Positions 21,719 through 30,613 of a stretch of DNA of 64,000 nucleotides are shown one piece after another (position 1 is the stretch's first letter; each line of letters begins with the position of its first letter). The translations under genes and the position numbers were made by a program. The notes under the pieces are model-generated. The model made no database searches, was not told the DNA's origin, and saw only the letters and a list, made by a program, of their open reading frames with translations. Source of the DNA: Rhizobium sophoriradicis (GTDB taxonomy: Bacteria > Pseudomonadota > Alphaproteobacteria > Rhizobiales > Rhizobiaceae); contig NZ_RQIH01000007.1 of NCBI RefSeq assembly GCF_003939025.1, positions 124,001 through 188,000 on the forward strand, written 5' to 3'.

Positions 21719-22783
21719 ATGCGGAGTATTTTCATCTTACTGCTGGCGTTCTGGCCGGGTTTTGCCCTGGCTGATCAGGCCTTCTATCCGGCGAAATCGG
21801 GCAAGGCCGAGGCGCCGGTGCTGACCGTCTATTCCTCGCTCGACGAGCCGCTGGCGCAGCCAATGATCCGGGGTTTTCAGGAGGCCAATCCCGATGTCGC
21901 CGTCAGATACGAGGATATGCTGACCGGCGAAATCTATGACCGGATCGTCGGGGAGACGGATGCCGGCAAGAAGACTGCGGATTTTGCTTTCTCCTCGGCG
22001 ATGGACCTGCAGGTGAAGCTTTCGAATGACGGCTATGCGCAGGTCAGCAATCTGCCTATGAGCGCCGCATGGCCGAAATGGGCGAATTGGCGCAACACCG
22101 CCTATGCGCTGACCTTCGAGCCGGCGGTCTTCGTCTATCACAAGCCGAGCTTCGCGCATGAGCCGGTGCCAAGCTCGCGGGCGGAATTCGTCGATTATCT
22201 GAAGCGCAAGGGCAATGCGGTCTATGGCCGGATCAGCACCTACGATATCGAGCGGTCCGGTGTCGGCTTTCTGTTCATGGCCCGCGACCAGGAGCAGTTC
22301 GGCGACATCTGGTCGGTGATCGGCGCGATGGGCGCGGCCGGCGTCAAGCTTTACTCGACGAGCTCGGCGATCCTCGAACGCATCGCCGACGGGCGCTTCG
22401 TGCTCGGCTACAATATCCTCGGCTCCTACGCCGCCGACTGGGCTTCGCGGCATCCCGATGTCGGGATCGTGCTGCCAAAGGACTATACGGTGGTGATGTC
22501 GCGGATCGGGCTGGTGCCGCAGGCGGCCGCCGAGCCGGAGCTCGGGCGTCGCTACCTTGCCTTTTTCATGTCGAAGGAGGGCCAGACGATCATGGCGCGC
22601 GAGCTGCAGATCCCCGCTGTCAGCCCCGAGGTGGCCGGCGAGAACACCGCCAATACGCTGCAGGAGCTGCTCGGCGCGCAACTTCGGCCAGTGCCTGTCA
22701 GCCCCGGGTTGATGGTCTATCTCGACCAGGTGAAGAGAGCGCGGCTGATCGCGCACTGGAACGAGGTCCTGCGGGCGCAGTGA
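21719..22783 (+). CDS. Periplasmic ABC-type solute-binding protein (family 1)
   Basis: A 354-residue binding protein with a signal peptide of about 18 residues ending FALA before DQAF. The mature part has the fold signatures of Fe(III)/putrescine-type family 1 binding proteins (LTVYSSLDEPLAQPMIRGFQEANP, ADFAFSSAMDLQVKL). No permease or ATPase genes are adjacent. The TctDE-like two-component pair lies one gene away on the other strand, so this may be a signal-presenting protein for the kinase rather than a transporter part; that is inference. The ribosome site is weak. Confidence 0.82.
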   Translation: MRSIFILLLAFWPGFALADQAFYPAKSGKAEAPVLTVYSSLDEPLAQPMIRGFQEANPDVAVRYEDMLTGEIYDRIVGETDAGKKTADFAFSSAMDLQVKLSNDGYAQVSNLPMSAAWPKWANWRNTAYALTFEPAVFVYHKPSFAHEPVPSSRAEFVDYLKRKGNAVYGRISTYDIERSGVGFLFMARDQEQFGDIWSVIGAMGAAGVKLYSTSSAILERIADGRFVLGYNILGSYAADWASRHPDVGIVLPKDYTVVMSRIGLVPQAAAEPELGRRYLAFFMSKEGQTIMARELQIPAVSPEVAGENTANTLQELLGAQLRPVPVSPGLMVYLDQVKRARLIAHWNEVLRAQ

Positions 22784-22823
22784 AGGAAGGCGTGTTCTTT
22801 CGAAAAGCCAGGGTTGACAGGGG

Positions 22824-24215
22824 TTAAATGGCCTGTGGTCCCGCAAGCAATTCAGCTTTCCGGCTGTGGTTCGCCATATCAAGCTCGGTCCACAGGTCTG
22901 CGGCCTCAGTCAATCTCCTGAGCCGCGCGTAGAGATCGCAGCCCGGTTGACGATTTCCCCATTTCAGGCAGTCTTCAAATTTTTCGCGGCGCTCCTGCGC
23001 GCTCAGCGGGTCTTGCACTGAACCCTTTGCATGGAGACGTTGTCGGTGCAGCGTCGTCCCGTCCGACAGCCGCACGGTCACAATATGCGGCAACCGCTCA
23101 TTTCCTCTTTCTTCGTCGGCTGAATAGGATTCCATCGTTATGCGTTTTGCCAGCATCCTCACATTCGCTCGCGAAACGGCAGAACGCGTGAAATCGCCAA
23201 GGCTGACGGATCCTTTCAGGAAGGCTGTCGCCAGACAGTATTGCATCGAGAAGCGGGCCTGCATCTCGTCTGCGGGCTCCGCATAGGCGAGGTTGCGAAA
23301 GGCGGAGACGCCGACCTTGGTGTCGATCGACACGATGTCGTCCGCCGTCAGTCCATAGTCTCGTTTAAGCTCGAGCAGCGCATCGATTGCCCGGTGGGTC
23401 GATGCGCAGCATGGATGTCGCTTGGTGACCAAGCCGCGTCTTTCGATGATATGGTCCGGCTCCGGTCGCAGATCGGTCCATGCCCGCGGGTCGTCTCCGC
23501 CAAAAAGATCCAGAAATCCCTGCGGCCTTTCCAGGATGTCGAGCCGGCCTCTGATGCCAGCGATGGCGAGCCGCGCCGCCTCAACCGCATTTCGGGCTGC
23601 AATGCCTGCATGAAGCGGCTTGGCCAGAGTACCGAACTGACCTTTGGGGCCGCAGGCGAGCGACGCTGCAAGGCTCATCGCCTGCGCCGTCTCCTCCTCG
23701 CCTGCGCCCAGCAACTCAGCCACGCCCGCAGCGGCGCCGATTGCGCCGACCGTCGCCGTTCCATGCCAGCCCCTGTTGTAATGCGAGGGATTGACGCCGA
23801 AACCCACGGCGGCCTGCGCGTCCAGGCCTGCAAGATATGCTCCGAGAAAAGCGCCGCCGCTTACCGGGCGACCTGCTGTAACCGTGGCCAGCAATGCAGG
23901 GACGAGGACCGCGGATGCATGGGCGCGGGCAGGATGGAAATTGTCGTCGAAATCCAGTGCATGCGCTGCAGTTCCATTGACGAGCGCGGCAATGGAGGTG
24001 GGCGCGCCGCCGCCGGCCACGAGCCAGGCGGTTCCTCCGCCTGCGATTTCGCTTGCGAAAGCCGTGGTTACGCCGGTGACGGCCGGATCTCCAGCGCCGG
24101 CGATCATGCAGCCAAAAGTATCGGCGACGGCATCGATTGCCCGTTCAATGGAAGTTTCAGAGAAATGCTTTCGGGATGAAAGCTGGGCCGCGATGCGCTG
24201 CAGAACGGTGGTCAT
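22824..24215 (-). CDS. MmgE/PrpD family protein
   Basis: A 463-residue member of the family containing 2-methylcitrate dehydratase (PrpD), cis-aconitate decarboxylase and iminodisuccinate epimerase. Visible family segments are DTFGCMIAGAGDPAV, GTAAHALDFDD and KRHPCCASTHRAIDALLEL. I placed the start at the ATG at 24215 because GAAAGAG precedes it; a longer frame to 24281 exists. It is transcribed away from two LysR genes and lacks methylcitrate-cycle neighbours (no prpB or prpC), so a role in methylcitrate breakdown is unlikely. A dehydratase or epimerase acting on an imported organic acid or amide is more plausible. Confidence 0.85.
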   Translation of the reverse strand: MTTVLQRIAAQLSSRKHFSETSIERAIDAVADTFGCMIAGAGDPAVTGVTTAFASEIAGGGTAWLVAGGGAPTSIAALVNGTAAHALDFDDNFHPARAHASAVLVPALLATVTAGRPVSGGAFLGAYLAGLDAQAAVGFGVNPSHYNRGWHGTATVGAIGAAAGVAELLGAGEEETAQAMSLAASLACGPKGQFGTLAKPLHAGIAARNAVEAARLAIAGIRGRLDILERPQGFLDLFGGDDPRAWTDLRPEPDHIIERRGLVTKRHPCCASTHRAIDALLELKRDYGLTADDIVSIDTKVGVSAFRNLAYAEPADEMQARFSMQYCLATAFLKGSVSLGDFTRSAVSRANVRMLAKRITMESYSADEERGNERLPHIVTVRLSDGTTLHRQRLHAKGSVQDPLSAQERREKFEDCLKWGNRQPGCDLYARLRRLTEAADLWTELDMANHSRKAELLAGPQAI

Positions 24216-24324
24216 TGACGAAACTCTTTCCATGGTCTTCGGTCGAGACTGGAAATTGTTCTGCTTTTGACAGCGCTGCAATCTTATGCAGTTCTCGAAT
24301 AAGGCTACCGAGGAAAGTCATCAC

Positions 24325-25260
24325 ATGGTTAGGGCAGTCAGCGCAGGGATCAGCCTCAAGCATATCGAGGCCTATGACGCGATCGCGGCAACGGGATCGA
24401 CGATCGCCGCCGCCCTGGAACTCGGCATTTCACAATCCAATGCCAGCCGGCTGCTGCAGCAGCTTGAAGACTATCTCGGCGTCCGTCTGTTCGAACGTGA
24501 CAAGAACCGGTTGTCTCCGACCCGTGAAGGCCGGCAGCTCGGGCCGGATATCCGCGCTATTTCGGATCGGTTGCGGGAGCTGAAAACGGCGGCGGTGGAG
24601 TTGGAAAGCGGTCGTTCACGCGAGATGCTGCTGCGCCTTGCCTTCCCGGCCAGCCTGTCATCCACCGTGCTTCCCCACATGATCAAGGCCTTCTTCGGCG
24701 CCCATGGTCCGGTGCGCGTGGAGCTCGCTTCCGGCAGCTATCTGGCGATCGAGAGGATGGTGGCGGATGGAGAGGCCGATATCGGCTTCGCTCGCCTGCC
24801 GCTGGCGACGCCCGGACTGCGGCAGGAGAAACAGCTCTTCTCCCGCATCGTCTGCGCTCTTCATGCCGATCATCCATTGGCAAAACAGAGCGCTCTGACA
24901 ATATCGGACCTTAAAGGGCAGGACCTCATCGTCCTCAACCGCGAGCGGCCTGTTCGGCACGAGCTGGAGGCACTTTTCTATCAGGGCGGCCTACGCCAGC
25001 GCCCGCTGCTCGAGGCACATTCGGTGGCCAGTGCATGTGCGCTGGCTGCCAATGGTTTGGGGATCGCCCTGGTGGGCGACATCATCGCGCGCGAATACGC
25101 GGCCCTGCCGCTGCGTTTCGTGCCATTGGCGCCGGAAGTGCCGGTGACCTATTGCCTCGTCAGCGGTGAGAAATATCCCTTGGCCAAATCCGCAGGCCTC
25201 TTTCTGGAAAGCATCGCCGACTGGCGCTGGGCCGCCGGTGCAGAGGATGCTTCACGATGA
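24325..25260 (+). CDS. LysR-family transcriptional regulator (first of a tandem pair)
   Basis: A 311-residue LysR-type regulator. The N-terminal winged helix-turn-helix (LKHIEAYDAIAATGSTIAAAL, SQSNASRLLQQLE) is followed by a substrate-binding domain. I chose the ATG at 24325 because GAGGAAAG lies about 7 bases upstream; the frame also opens 39 bases earlier. It is divergent from the MmgE/PrpD gene and overlaps the next LysR gene by 4 bp. The two regulators share the same HTH pattern (TGSTIA, SQS, SRLLQQLE, RDK-RL-PT), so they arose by duplication. Confidence 0.92.
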   Translation: MVRAVSAGISLKHIEAYDAIAATGSTIAAALELGISQSNASRLLQQLEDYLGVRLFERDKNRLSPTREGRQLGPDIRAISDRLRELKTAAVELESGRSREMLLRLAFPASLSSTVLPHMIKAFFGAHGPVRVELASGSYLAIERMVADGEADIGFARLPLATPGLRQEKQLFSRIVCALHADHPLAKQSALTISDLKGQDLIVLNRERPVRHELEALFYQGGLRQRPLLEAHSVASACALAANGLGIALVGDIIAREYAALPLRFVPLAPEVPVTYCLVSGEKYPLAKSAGLFLESIADWRWAAGAEDASR

Positions 25261-26162
25261 ACATCAGACAGCTCGAGGTCTTGCGGACGCTGATGTCCAC
25301 CGGATCGACCATTGCGACGGCCAAAGCAATGGGCCTCAGCCAGTCGGGGGTAAGCCGGCTCCTGCAGCAACTCGAGGCGGACTTGTCCATCGCACTTTTT
25401 GTGCGCGACAAGGGACGGCTGATCCCTACCCCCGAGGCGGCCATTCTGGCCCGGGATGCAGAGAATATCCTCTTGGCCGTGGACCGGATGTCCGGGCATG
25501 CCCAAGATCTTCGCAGCGGCGCTGCGGGGCCGGAAATCGTGCGGATCGGTCTGCCAAGCAGCATGTGGGAGAACTTCGCGCCGGCCATGCTGGTGGATTA
25601 CGTGCGGGATTTCCCCAGCGTCCGGATCGAGACGTTTTTCGACACGACCATCGCCATCAACAAGCTGGTCGAGGAGCGTGTGCTCGATATCGGCTTCCTG
25701 CGTATGGAAGGGGAAATCGGCCTCGGCATTGAAGTCGAGCAGGTGGCGAGCGGGGAAAGCGTCTGCGTCATCCCGAGAGATCACCAGCTGGCAGAACTGG
25801 CGGAGATTTCCGCCAAAGACCTGCGAGACATACCGCTGATTCTGATCGGCCGACAAAGGCCCAATCGTATGGCGCTCGATCAGAGCTTCAAACAGGCAGG
25901 CGTGAAACAGATCGTCAAGATCGAAACCCATACGAACAGTTCTGCTTGTTCCTATGTCGCCCACGGCCTCGGTGTCACCATTATCAGCAGCTTCTACGCA
26001 AATCTCTATCGCCATCTCCCCGTCGTGCATCGCCCGTTCATTCCGCATGCACGTCAGCAGTTCGGGCTTGCACGTGCTGCAGGTGTTCCACTGTCGATTG
26101 CAGCTCAAGCCCTCAGCAACGCATTGAAACGGCAGATCCAGCTGTCGCAAAAAGACATATGA
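25257..26162 (+). CDS. LysR-family transcriptional regulator (second of a tandem pair)
   Basis: A 301-residue LysR-type regulator, translationally coupled to its paralogue upstream through a 4-bp overlap. The HTH is MNIRQLEVLRTLMSTGST followed by SQSGVSRLLQQLE. Its effector domain differs clearly from its partner (LASGESVCVIPRDH-like segment near 160-175), which suggests two ligands or a heteromeric arrangement. The dpp-like transport operon starts 174 bp downstream on the same strand and is the likely target. Confidence 0.92.
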   Translation: MNIRQLEVLRTLMSTGSTIATAKAMGLSQSGVSRLLQQLEADLSIALFVRDKGRLIPTPEAAILARDAENILLAVDRMSGHAQDLRSGAAGPEIVRIGLPSSMWENFAPAMLVDYVRDFPSVRIETFFDTTIAINKLVEERVLDIGFLRMEGEIGLGIEVEQVASGESVCVIPRDHQLAELAEISAKDLRDIPLILIGRQRPNRMALDQSFKQAGVKQIVKIETHTNSSACSYVAHGLGVTIISSFYANLYRHLPVVHRPFIPHARQQFGLARAAGVPLSIAAQALSNALKRQIQLSQKDI

Positions 26163-26335
26163 ATCAGACCCTTGCTCCGCCAGGACTTGTGAGGCGCACC
26201 GTTTCTGTCAGCCTATCATTTTGCATAAACCTATGACGGTTACGCATAATATTGCGGAGATTTTTTCATTCCGTCATAGTCTCCCCTAACGAAACCGATG
26301 GCGGCGTAGGCTCTGCCGCCAATCGTGGGGAACAC
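26163..26335 (+). promoter_or_regulatory. Candidate control region of the dpp-like operon
   Basis: The 173-bp gap is AT-rich in its middle. It contains a 9-bp inverted repeat, ctatgacgg at 26231-26239 and ccgtcatag at 26271-26279, with about four helical turns between centres. Two similar boxes (tgcataaac at 26222, acgcataat at 26242) lie nearby. This fits a LysR-type operator but has not been tested. Confidence 0.45.
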
Positions 26336-27280
26336 ATGATACGCTTCATTCTTAACCGCCTGTTGATGGCATTGCCGACGATCGCCCTTGTGGCCGTCAC
26401 TGTTTTCGCACTTATCCGACTGATCCCCGGCGATCCCGCCGCCCTGATGCTGGGTGACATGGCACAGCCTGACCAGGTGGCGGCGATGCGCATCGAGCTT
26501 GGGCTCGACAAATCGATGATTCAGCAATTCGTCATCTGGACCGGGAATGTTCTGCAGGGTGATTTCGGCCGTTCCATTGTCAATGGCGAGGCGGTGCTAC
26601 CGCTTGTCGCTTCCCGCTTTATGGTCAGTGCCGAGATTGTCGTCATTGCCGTATTGCTGGCGAGCGTCATCGCAGTGCCCGCCGGCGTGATCGCGGCGTG
26701 GAGACAGAACAGTCTGACGGACCTGGCTCTGGTGGGCACGGCAACAGTACTGCTTTCCATTCCGACTTTTTGGCTTGGCCTCCTGCTGCTGCTGTTTTTC
26801 GGCCTGAAGCTCGGCTGGTTGCCGGTTCTCGGTTATGTCTCGGTCGGCGACAACATAGCCGGCGGAATGCTGTATCTGGTCCTGCCGATCATGACACTGG
26901 TGATCCATGAAATGGGCGTTCTGATCCGCATGGCGCGTGCTTCGACATTGGAAGTTCTGCGCCTGGATTACATTACGCATGCGCGGGCGAAAGGCCTTTC
27001 GGAAAGCGCGGTCCTCTGGCGCCATGCCTTCAAGAACGCGTTTGGCCCTACATGGACGGTTATCGGCCTGATCCTCGGCAATCTGCTTGGCGGCATCGCG
27101 GTGATCGAAACCGTCTTCACCATTCCGGGTCTTGGCCGTCTGATGGTCGATAGCATTTTTGCCCGTGATTACCCGGTCATCCAGGGGTGCCTGCTGTTCG
27201 TGGCGCTATCCTATGTTCTGGTCAATCTGGTGGTCGATCTCCTCTATCCCTTCTTCGATCCGCGGGTAGTTGCCGAATGA
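26336..27280 (+). CDS. Dipeptide/oligopeptide ABC transporter permease (DppB-like)
   Basis: Inner-membrane permease of 314 residues. It has the DppB/OppB start (MIRFILNRLLMALPTIALVAVTVFAL and RLIPGDPAALMLG) and an EAA-type loop (ARAKGLSESAVLWRHAFKNA) near 222-241. The start at 26336 follows GTGGGG; the ORF could extend 84 bases upstream but without a site. Its stop overlaps the dppC start by 4 bp. Confidence 0.93.
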   Translation: MIRFILNRLLMALPTIALVAVTVFALIRLIPGDPAALMLGDMAQPDQVAAMRIELGLDKSMIQQFVIWTGNVLQGDFGRSIVNGEAVLPLVASRFMVSAEIVVIAVLLASVIAVPAGVIAAWRQNSLTDLALVGTATVLLSIPTFWLGLLLLLFFGLKLGWLPVLGYVSVGDNIAGGMLYLVLPIMTLVIHEMGVLIRMARASTLEVLRLDYITHARAKGLSESAVLWRHAFKNAFGPTWTVIGLILGNLLGGIAVIETVFTIPGLGRLMVDSIFARDYPVIQGCLLFVALSYVLVNLVVDLLYPFFDPRVVAE

Positions 27281-28095
27281 AAAAGTTCACTTTCAACGGC
27301 CTCATCGGCAGCATTTTGATTGCCAGCCTGCTGATCACCGCCGCAGTTGGTCTGTTCTGGACCCCGTATGATCCGATGAAACTCGGCTTTGCAGTAAGGC
27401 TTGCTGCTCCCGGCGGCGCTCATCTGCTCGGGACCGACGAGTTCGGGCGCGATGTACTCAGCCGCTTGATGGTCGGTGCGCGGGCCAGTGTATGGATCGG
27501 GACGCTGACCGTCGGTTTCGCGACCTTCTTCGGCACGTTGATCGGTGTTGTCAGTGGCTATGTTCGCGGCTGGGTCGATGGCGTCATCATGGCGATCAAC
27601 AATGCGCTACTGGCATTCCCCGGCATTCTGCTGGCGTTGGGTCTGCTGGCTGTATTCGGCGCCAATCAATACGGCATCATCTTCGCACTCGGCATTGCCT
27701 ACACGCCGTCCATGGCGCGGGTGGTGCGCGGCGCGGTTCTGTCGTTGCGGGAGCGGGAGTTCATCGAGGCCTCCAGGGTGATGGGCAATAGCGAGCTTTT
27801 CACGATGGTCCGCCACATCCTGCCCAATTGCCTTGCCCCGATCACCGTGCTTGCCACGTCGATGTTCGGTTGGGCCATTCTCTCGGAAAGCGCTCTGAGT
27901 TTCCTGGGTCTTGGCGTGCCGCCACCGGCGCCCACCTGGGGCAACATGCTGGCCGCTGGCCGCCCTTTCATCCAGCAGGCCGTGTGGCTCGGCCTATTTC
28001 CCGGCCTCTGCATCGCGCTGACGCTGCTCGGCATCAATCTTCTGGGCGATGCCCTTCGTGACAAGCTGGATCCGCGTATGAGGGGGCTGAAATGA
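27277..28095 (+). CDS. Dipeptide/oligopeptide ABC transporter permease (DppC-like)
   Basis: Second permease, 272 residues from the ATG at 27277, which overlaps dppB by 4 bp (ATGA); the longer frame from 27187 lies inside dppB. Family features are an N-terminal helix, the segment HLLGTDEFGRDVLSRLMVGARAS, and the EAA loop EFIEASRVMGNSELFTMVRHILPN. It forms the membrane channel with the DppB-like protein. Confidence 0.93.
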   Translation: MKKFTFNGLIGSILIASLLITAAVGLFWTPYDPMKLGFAVRLAAPGGAHLLGTDEFGRDVLSRLMVGARASVWIGTLTVGFATFFGTLIGVVSGYVRGWVDGVIMAINNALLAFPGILLALGLLAVFGANQYGIIFALGIAYTPSMARVVRGAVLSLREREFIEASRVMGNSELFTMVRHILPNCLAPITVLATSMFGWAILSESALSFLGLGVPPPAPTWGNMLAAGRPFIQQAVWLGLFPGLCIALTLLGINLLGDALRDKLDPRMRGLK

Positions 28096-29720
28096 CCGGC
28101 GACACGCTTTTGAACGTTTGCGGTCTCTCGCTTGAGGTTGCAGGGACCGGCCTGCACGTCGTCAAGGACGTCGGCTTCGACATAGCGCCAGGCGAGATTG
28201 TCGGCATTGTCGGCGAGAGCGGCTCAGGCAAGACGCTGGCGACCCGCGCGCTGATATCGCTGCTGCCGGCGGCGGTCCGCGTGACTGGCGGAACGGTGCG
28301 CTACAAGGGCCGCGACGTGCTTTCAATGAGCAACAGCGATCTTCGCGCTATGCGGGGCCTGGAGATTGGTGTCGTATTCCAGGAACCGATGACGTCCCTC
28401 AATCCATCCATGACCATCGGCCGTCAGTTGGAGGAGGGGCTTTTGTTGCACACGAAGCTGGCGCCGGCAGAGCGGCGTGCGCGCATCCTCGACATGCTGA
28501 AGCGCGTCGGCATTCTCAACCCTGAAGGCGCCCTCACTTCCTACCCGCATGAGTTTTCCGGCGGCATGCGCCAGCGCATCATGCTGGCCTCCGTCATGCT
28601 GCTGAAGCCGGCATTGCTGATCGCCGACGAGCCGACCACGGCGCTGGATGCGGTGATCCAGCGCGACGTGATGGAGTTGATGGTCGATTTGACGACTGCG
28701 GAAGGGACGGCCGTCCTCCTGATCAGCCACGATCTGCCGATGGTTGCTCGATATACCGATCGCATCATCGTCATGGAGAAGGGGGCGATTGTAGAGCAGG
28801 GGAGAGCGGACGAACTCCTCGCGACGCCACAGCATCCCTACACATGCAAGCTCCTCTCCTCGCTTCCCTATCGCGGTGAAACGCGTGCCATCGACAAGAG
28901 CAAAGCGCCGATGGTGTCGGCGCAGAACATCGTCGTCGATTATCCCGGCCGCCGGTCGTTCCTGAAAAAGGGGCGGGGAAAGCGGGCCCTGCATGGCGTC
29001 AGCATCCATATCCACGAAGGCGAGGTGGTGGCGCTCGTCGGCGGCTCGGGTTCGGGCAAGACGACGCTCGGCCGCACGATCGCCGGCCTTGTCAAGGAAA
29101 GCGGCGGAACGATCAAATTCCAGGGCCGGTCCCGCGACGAAGATTGGAGGAACTACCGGCTGGATTGCCAGATGGTGTTCCAGGACCCCTATTCCTCGCT
29201 TGATCCGCGCATGACCATTCTCGCGCTTGTCGAAGAGGCCTTGCGTCTGGTGCCGAACCTGAACGGCGAGGGCAAGCGACGACGGGCCCTCGAAACGCTC
29301 GAGGAAGTGGGCCTGGGGAAAGACTATGCCAGCCGCTATCCGCATGAATTGTCAGGCGGCCAGCGGCAGCGCGTCGCCATTGCCCGCGCCATCGCGCGCC
29401 GGCCGAAATTCCTGATCGCCGACGAGCCGGTGTCAGCCCTCGATGTCACCGTCCGTGCACAGGTGCTCGACCTCTTCTCGGATCTGCAGAAACGCTACGG
29501 CTTTTCCTGCCTTTTCATCAGCCACGATCTTGGCGTGGTCGAGCAGGTGGCTGACCGCGTGGTGGTGATGCAGGAGGGCCGCATCGTCGAGCAAGGCGAT
29601 CGCGGCGCGATCTTCGACAGCCCGAAGGAGCCCTACACGCGTCGTCTCCTCTCGGCCATCCCCGCGCTCGACCACAATGCAAGCGGTGGTGTCACACTCA
29701 AATGGCGTTTGGAGAATTAG
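28092..29720 (+). CDS. Fused dual ATPase of peptide ABC transporter (DppD-DppF in one chain)
   Basis: A 542-residue protein with two complete ABC ATPase domains in tandem. Walker A motifs are GESGSGKT (41-48) and GGSGSGKT (about 317-324). Signature motifs are FSGGMRQR near 156 and LSGGQRQR near 420, each followed by a Walker B (LLIADEPTTALD, FLIADEPVSALD). Domain-end oligopeptide signatures are also seen (QHPYTCKLL, KEPYTRRLL). It therefore powers the transporter alone, without separate D and F genes. It overlaps dppC by 4 bp. Glutathione (GsiA-like) and peptide transporters share this fused form. Confidence 0.93.
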   Translation: MTGDTLLNVCGLSLEVAGTGLHVVKDVGFDIAPGEIVGIVGESGSGKTLATRALISLLPAAVRVTGGTVRYKGRDVLSMSNSDLRAMRGLEIGVVFQEPMTSLNPSMTIGRQLEEGLLLHTKLAPAERRARILDMLKRVGILNPEGALTSYPHEFSGGMRQRIMLASVMLLKPALLIADEPTTALDAVIQRDVMELMVDLTTAEGTAVLLISHDLPMVARYTDRIIVMEKGAIVEQGRADELLATPQHPYTCKLLSSLPYRGETRAIDKSKAPMVSAQNIVVDYPGRRSFLKKGRGKRALHGVSIHIHEGEVVALVGGSGSGKTTLGRTIAGLVKESGGTIKFQGRSRDEDWRNYRLDCQMVFQDPYSSLDPRMTILALVEEALRLVPNLNGEGKRRRALETLEEVGLGKDYASRYPHELSGGQRQRVAIARAIARRPKFLIADEPVSALDVTVRAQVLDLFSDLQKRYGFSCLFISHDLGVVEQVADRVVVMQEGRIVEQGDRGAIFDSPKEPYTRRLLSAIPALDHNASGGVTLKWRLEN

Positions 29721-29721
29721 C

Positions 29722-30585
29722 GTGGCGATCGTAACGACAACGGCTGATGCGGCCGAACAACTTCATGCAATCTGCGATGCACAGCCATTCGTGACGCGGT
29801 TTATGGTGCGCAATCTACGCTCGGGTGAAACGATCGAGCGTGGCGCTGATGAAGAAACGCCTTCGGCGAGTACCCGCAAGACCTCAATCATGATGGCGGC
29901 GCTCAGGGCCGTTCATGAAGGCCGACTCGATCTCGAGGAGCCGATCACCTACGAGGCTCGTTTTGCCCAGGAGGTGGCGAGCGGCATGTTTCGCTATCTG
30001 ACGCCGGGCATCGTGATCTCGTTGCGTGATGCGATCACCGGAATGATGGTGCTGAGCGACAATGTGTGCACCAAGATGGTTTTCGAGCGGCTGACGCTCG
30101 AGGAGGTCGATGGCTATTGCAAGTCGATCGGCATGAGCGGCACCCACCACCGCTTTCTGATCCCGCCCTTGGCGCTATCGCCGGACCACTCGTTGCGATC
30201 CGTCACCACGACCACGGCGCGCGACCAGGTTTTTCTTCTGCAGGCAATCCTCGACGCACAGTTCTCGCAACAAGCGGCCGACACATTGCGCTGCTCGCAA
30301 GCGCTCTGCCGCTATGCGCTCGAGACCCTGAAGAACCAGATCCTGCGCTATGCGATCCCGTCGAGGCTGCCCTTCGGTACAGTCGTCGCGCACAAGGGCG
30401 GCACGGGCAAGCGCGGCCGTATGAACGCCGGCATCGTCTATCGGGGCGAAGAGCCCTTCTATGCGATTGCCGTATTCACGGATGAGGTACCCCAGGTCAT
30501 GCCTGACGGCACGCCGGGTTATACGATCGCGCTCGAAACCATTGGCCGGCTCTCGCGGGCCTGCTGGGACAATTTTCAACGGTAA
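29722..30585 (+). CDS. Serine hydrolase, class A beta-lactamase fold
   Basis: Begins at a GTG one base after the ATPase stop, with GGAG 8 bases upstream; a longer frame from 29677 overlaps the ATPase. The 287-residue product has the SxxK motif STRK (Ser50, Lys53), the SDN motif (112-114) and a KGG in place of KTG near 226, so the catalytic frame of the penicillin-binding/class A group is intact. No signal peptide is visible, unlike true periplasmic beta-lactamases. A cytoplasmic amidase or peptidase acting on the imported compound fits the operon better than resistance; that is inference. Confidence 0.83.
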   Translation: MAIVTTTADAAEQLHAICDAQPFVTRFMVRNLRSGETIERGADEETPSASTRKTSIMMAALRAVHEGRLDLEEPITYEARFAQEVASGMFRYLTPGIVISLRDAITGMMVLSDNVCTKMVFERLTLEEVDGYCKSIGMSGTHHRFLIPPLALSPDHSLRSVTTTTARDQVFLLQAILDAQFSQQAADTLRCSQALCRYALETLKNQILRYAIPSRLPFGTVVAHKGGTGKRGRMNAGIVYRGEEPFYAIAVFTDEVPQVMPDGTPGYTIALETIGRLSRACWDNFQR

Positions 30586-30613
30586 TCATCAGCAAAACAA
30601 AGAGGGTGGAACA

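Noticed and set aside
22824..24215. 2-methylcitrate dehydratase (prpD) of the methylcitrate cycle
   Set aside because: No prpB or prpC lies nearby and the neighbours are amide and peptide uptake genes; only the family name is safe.
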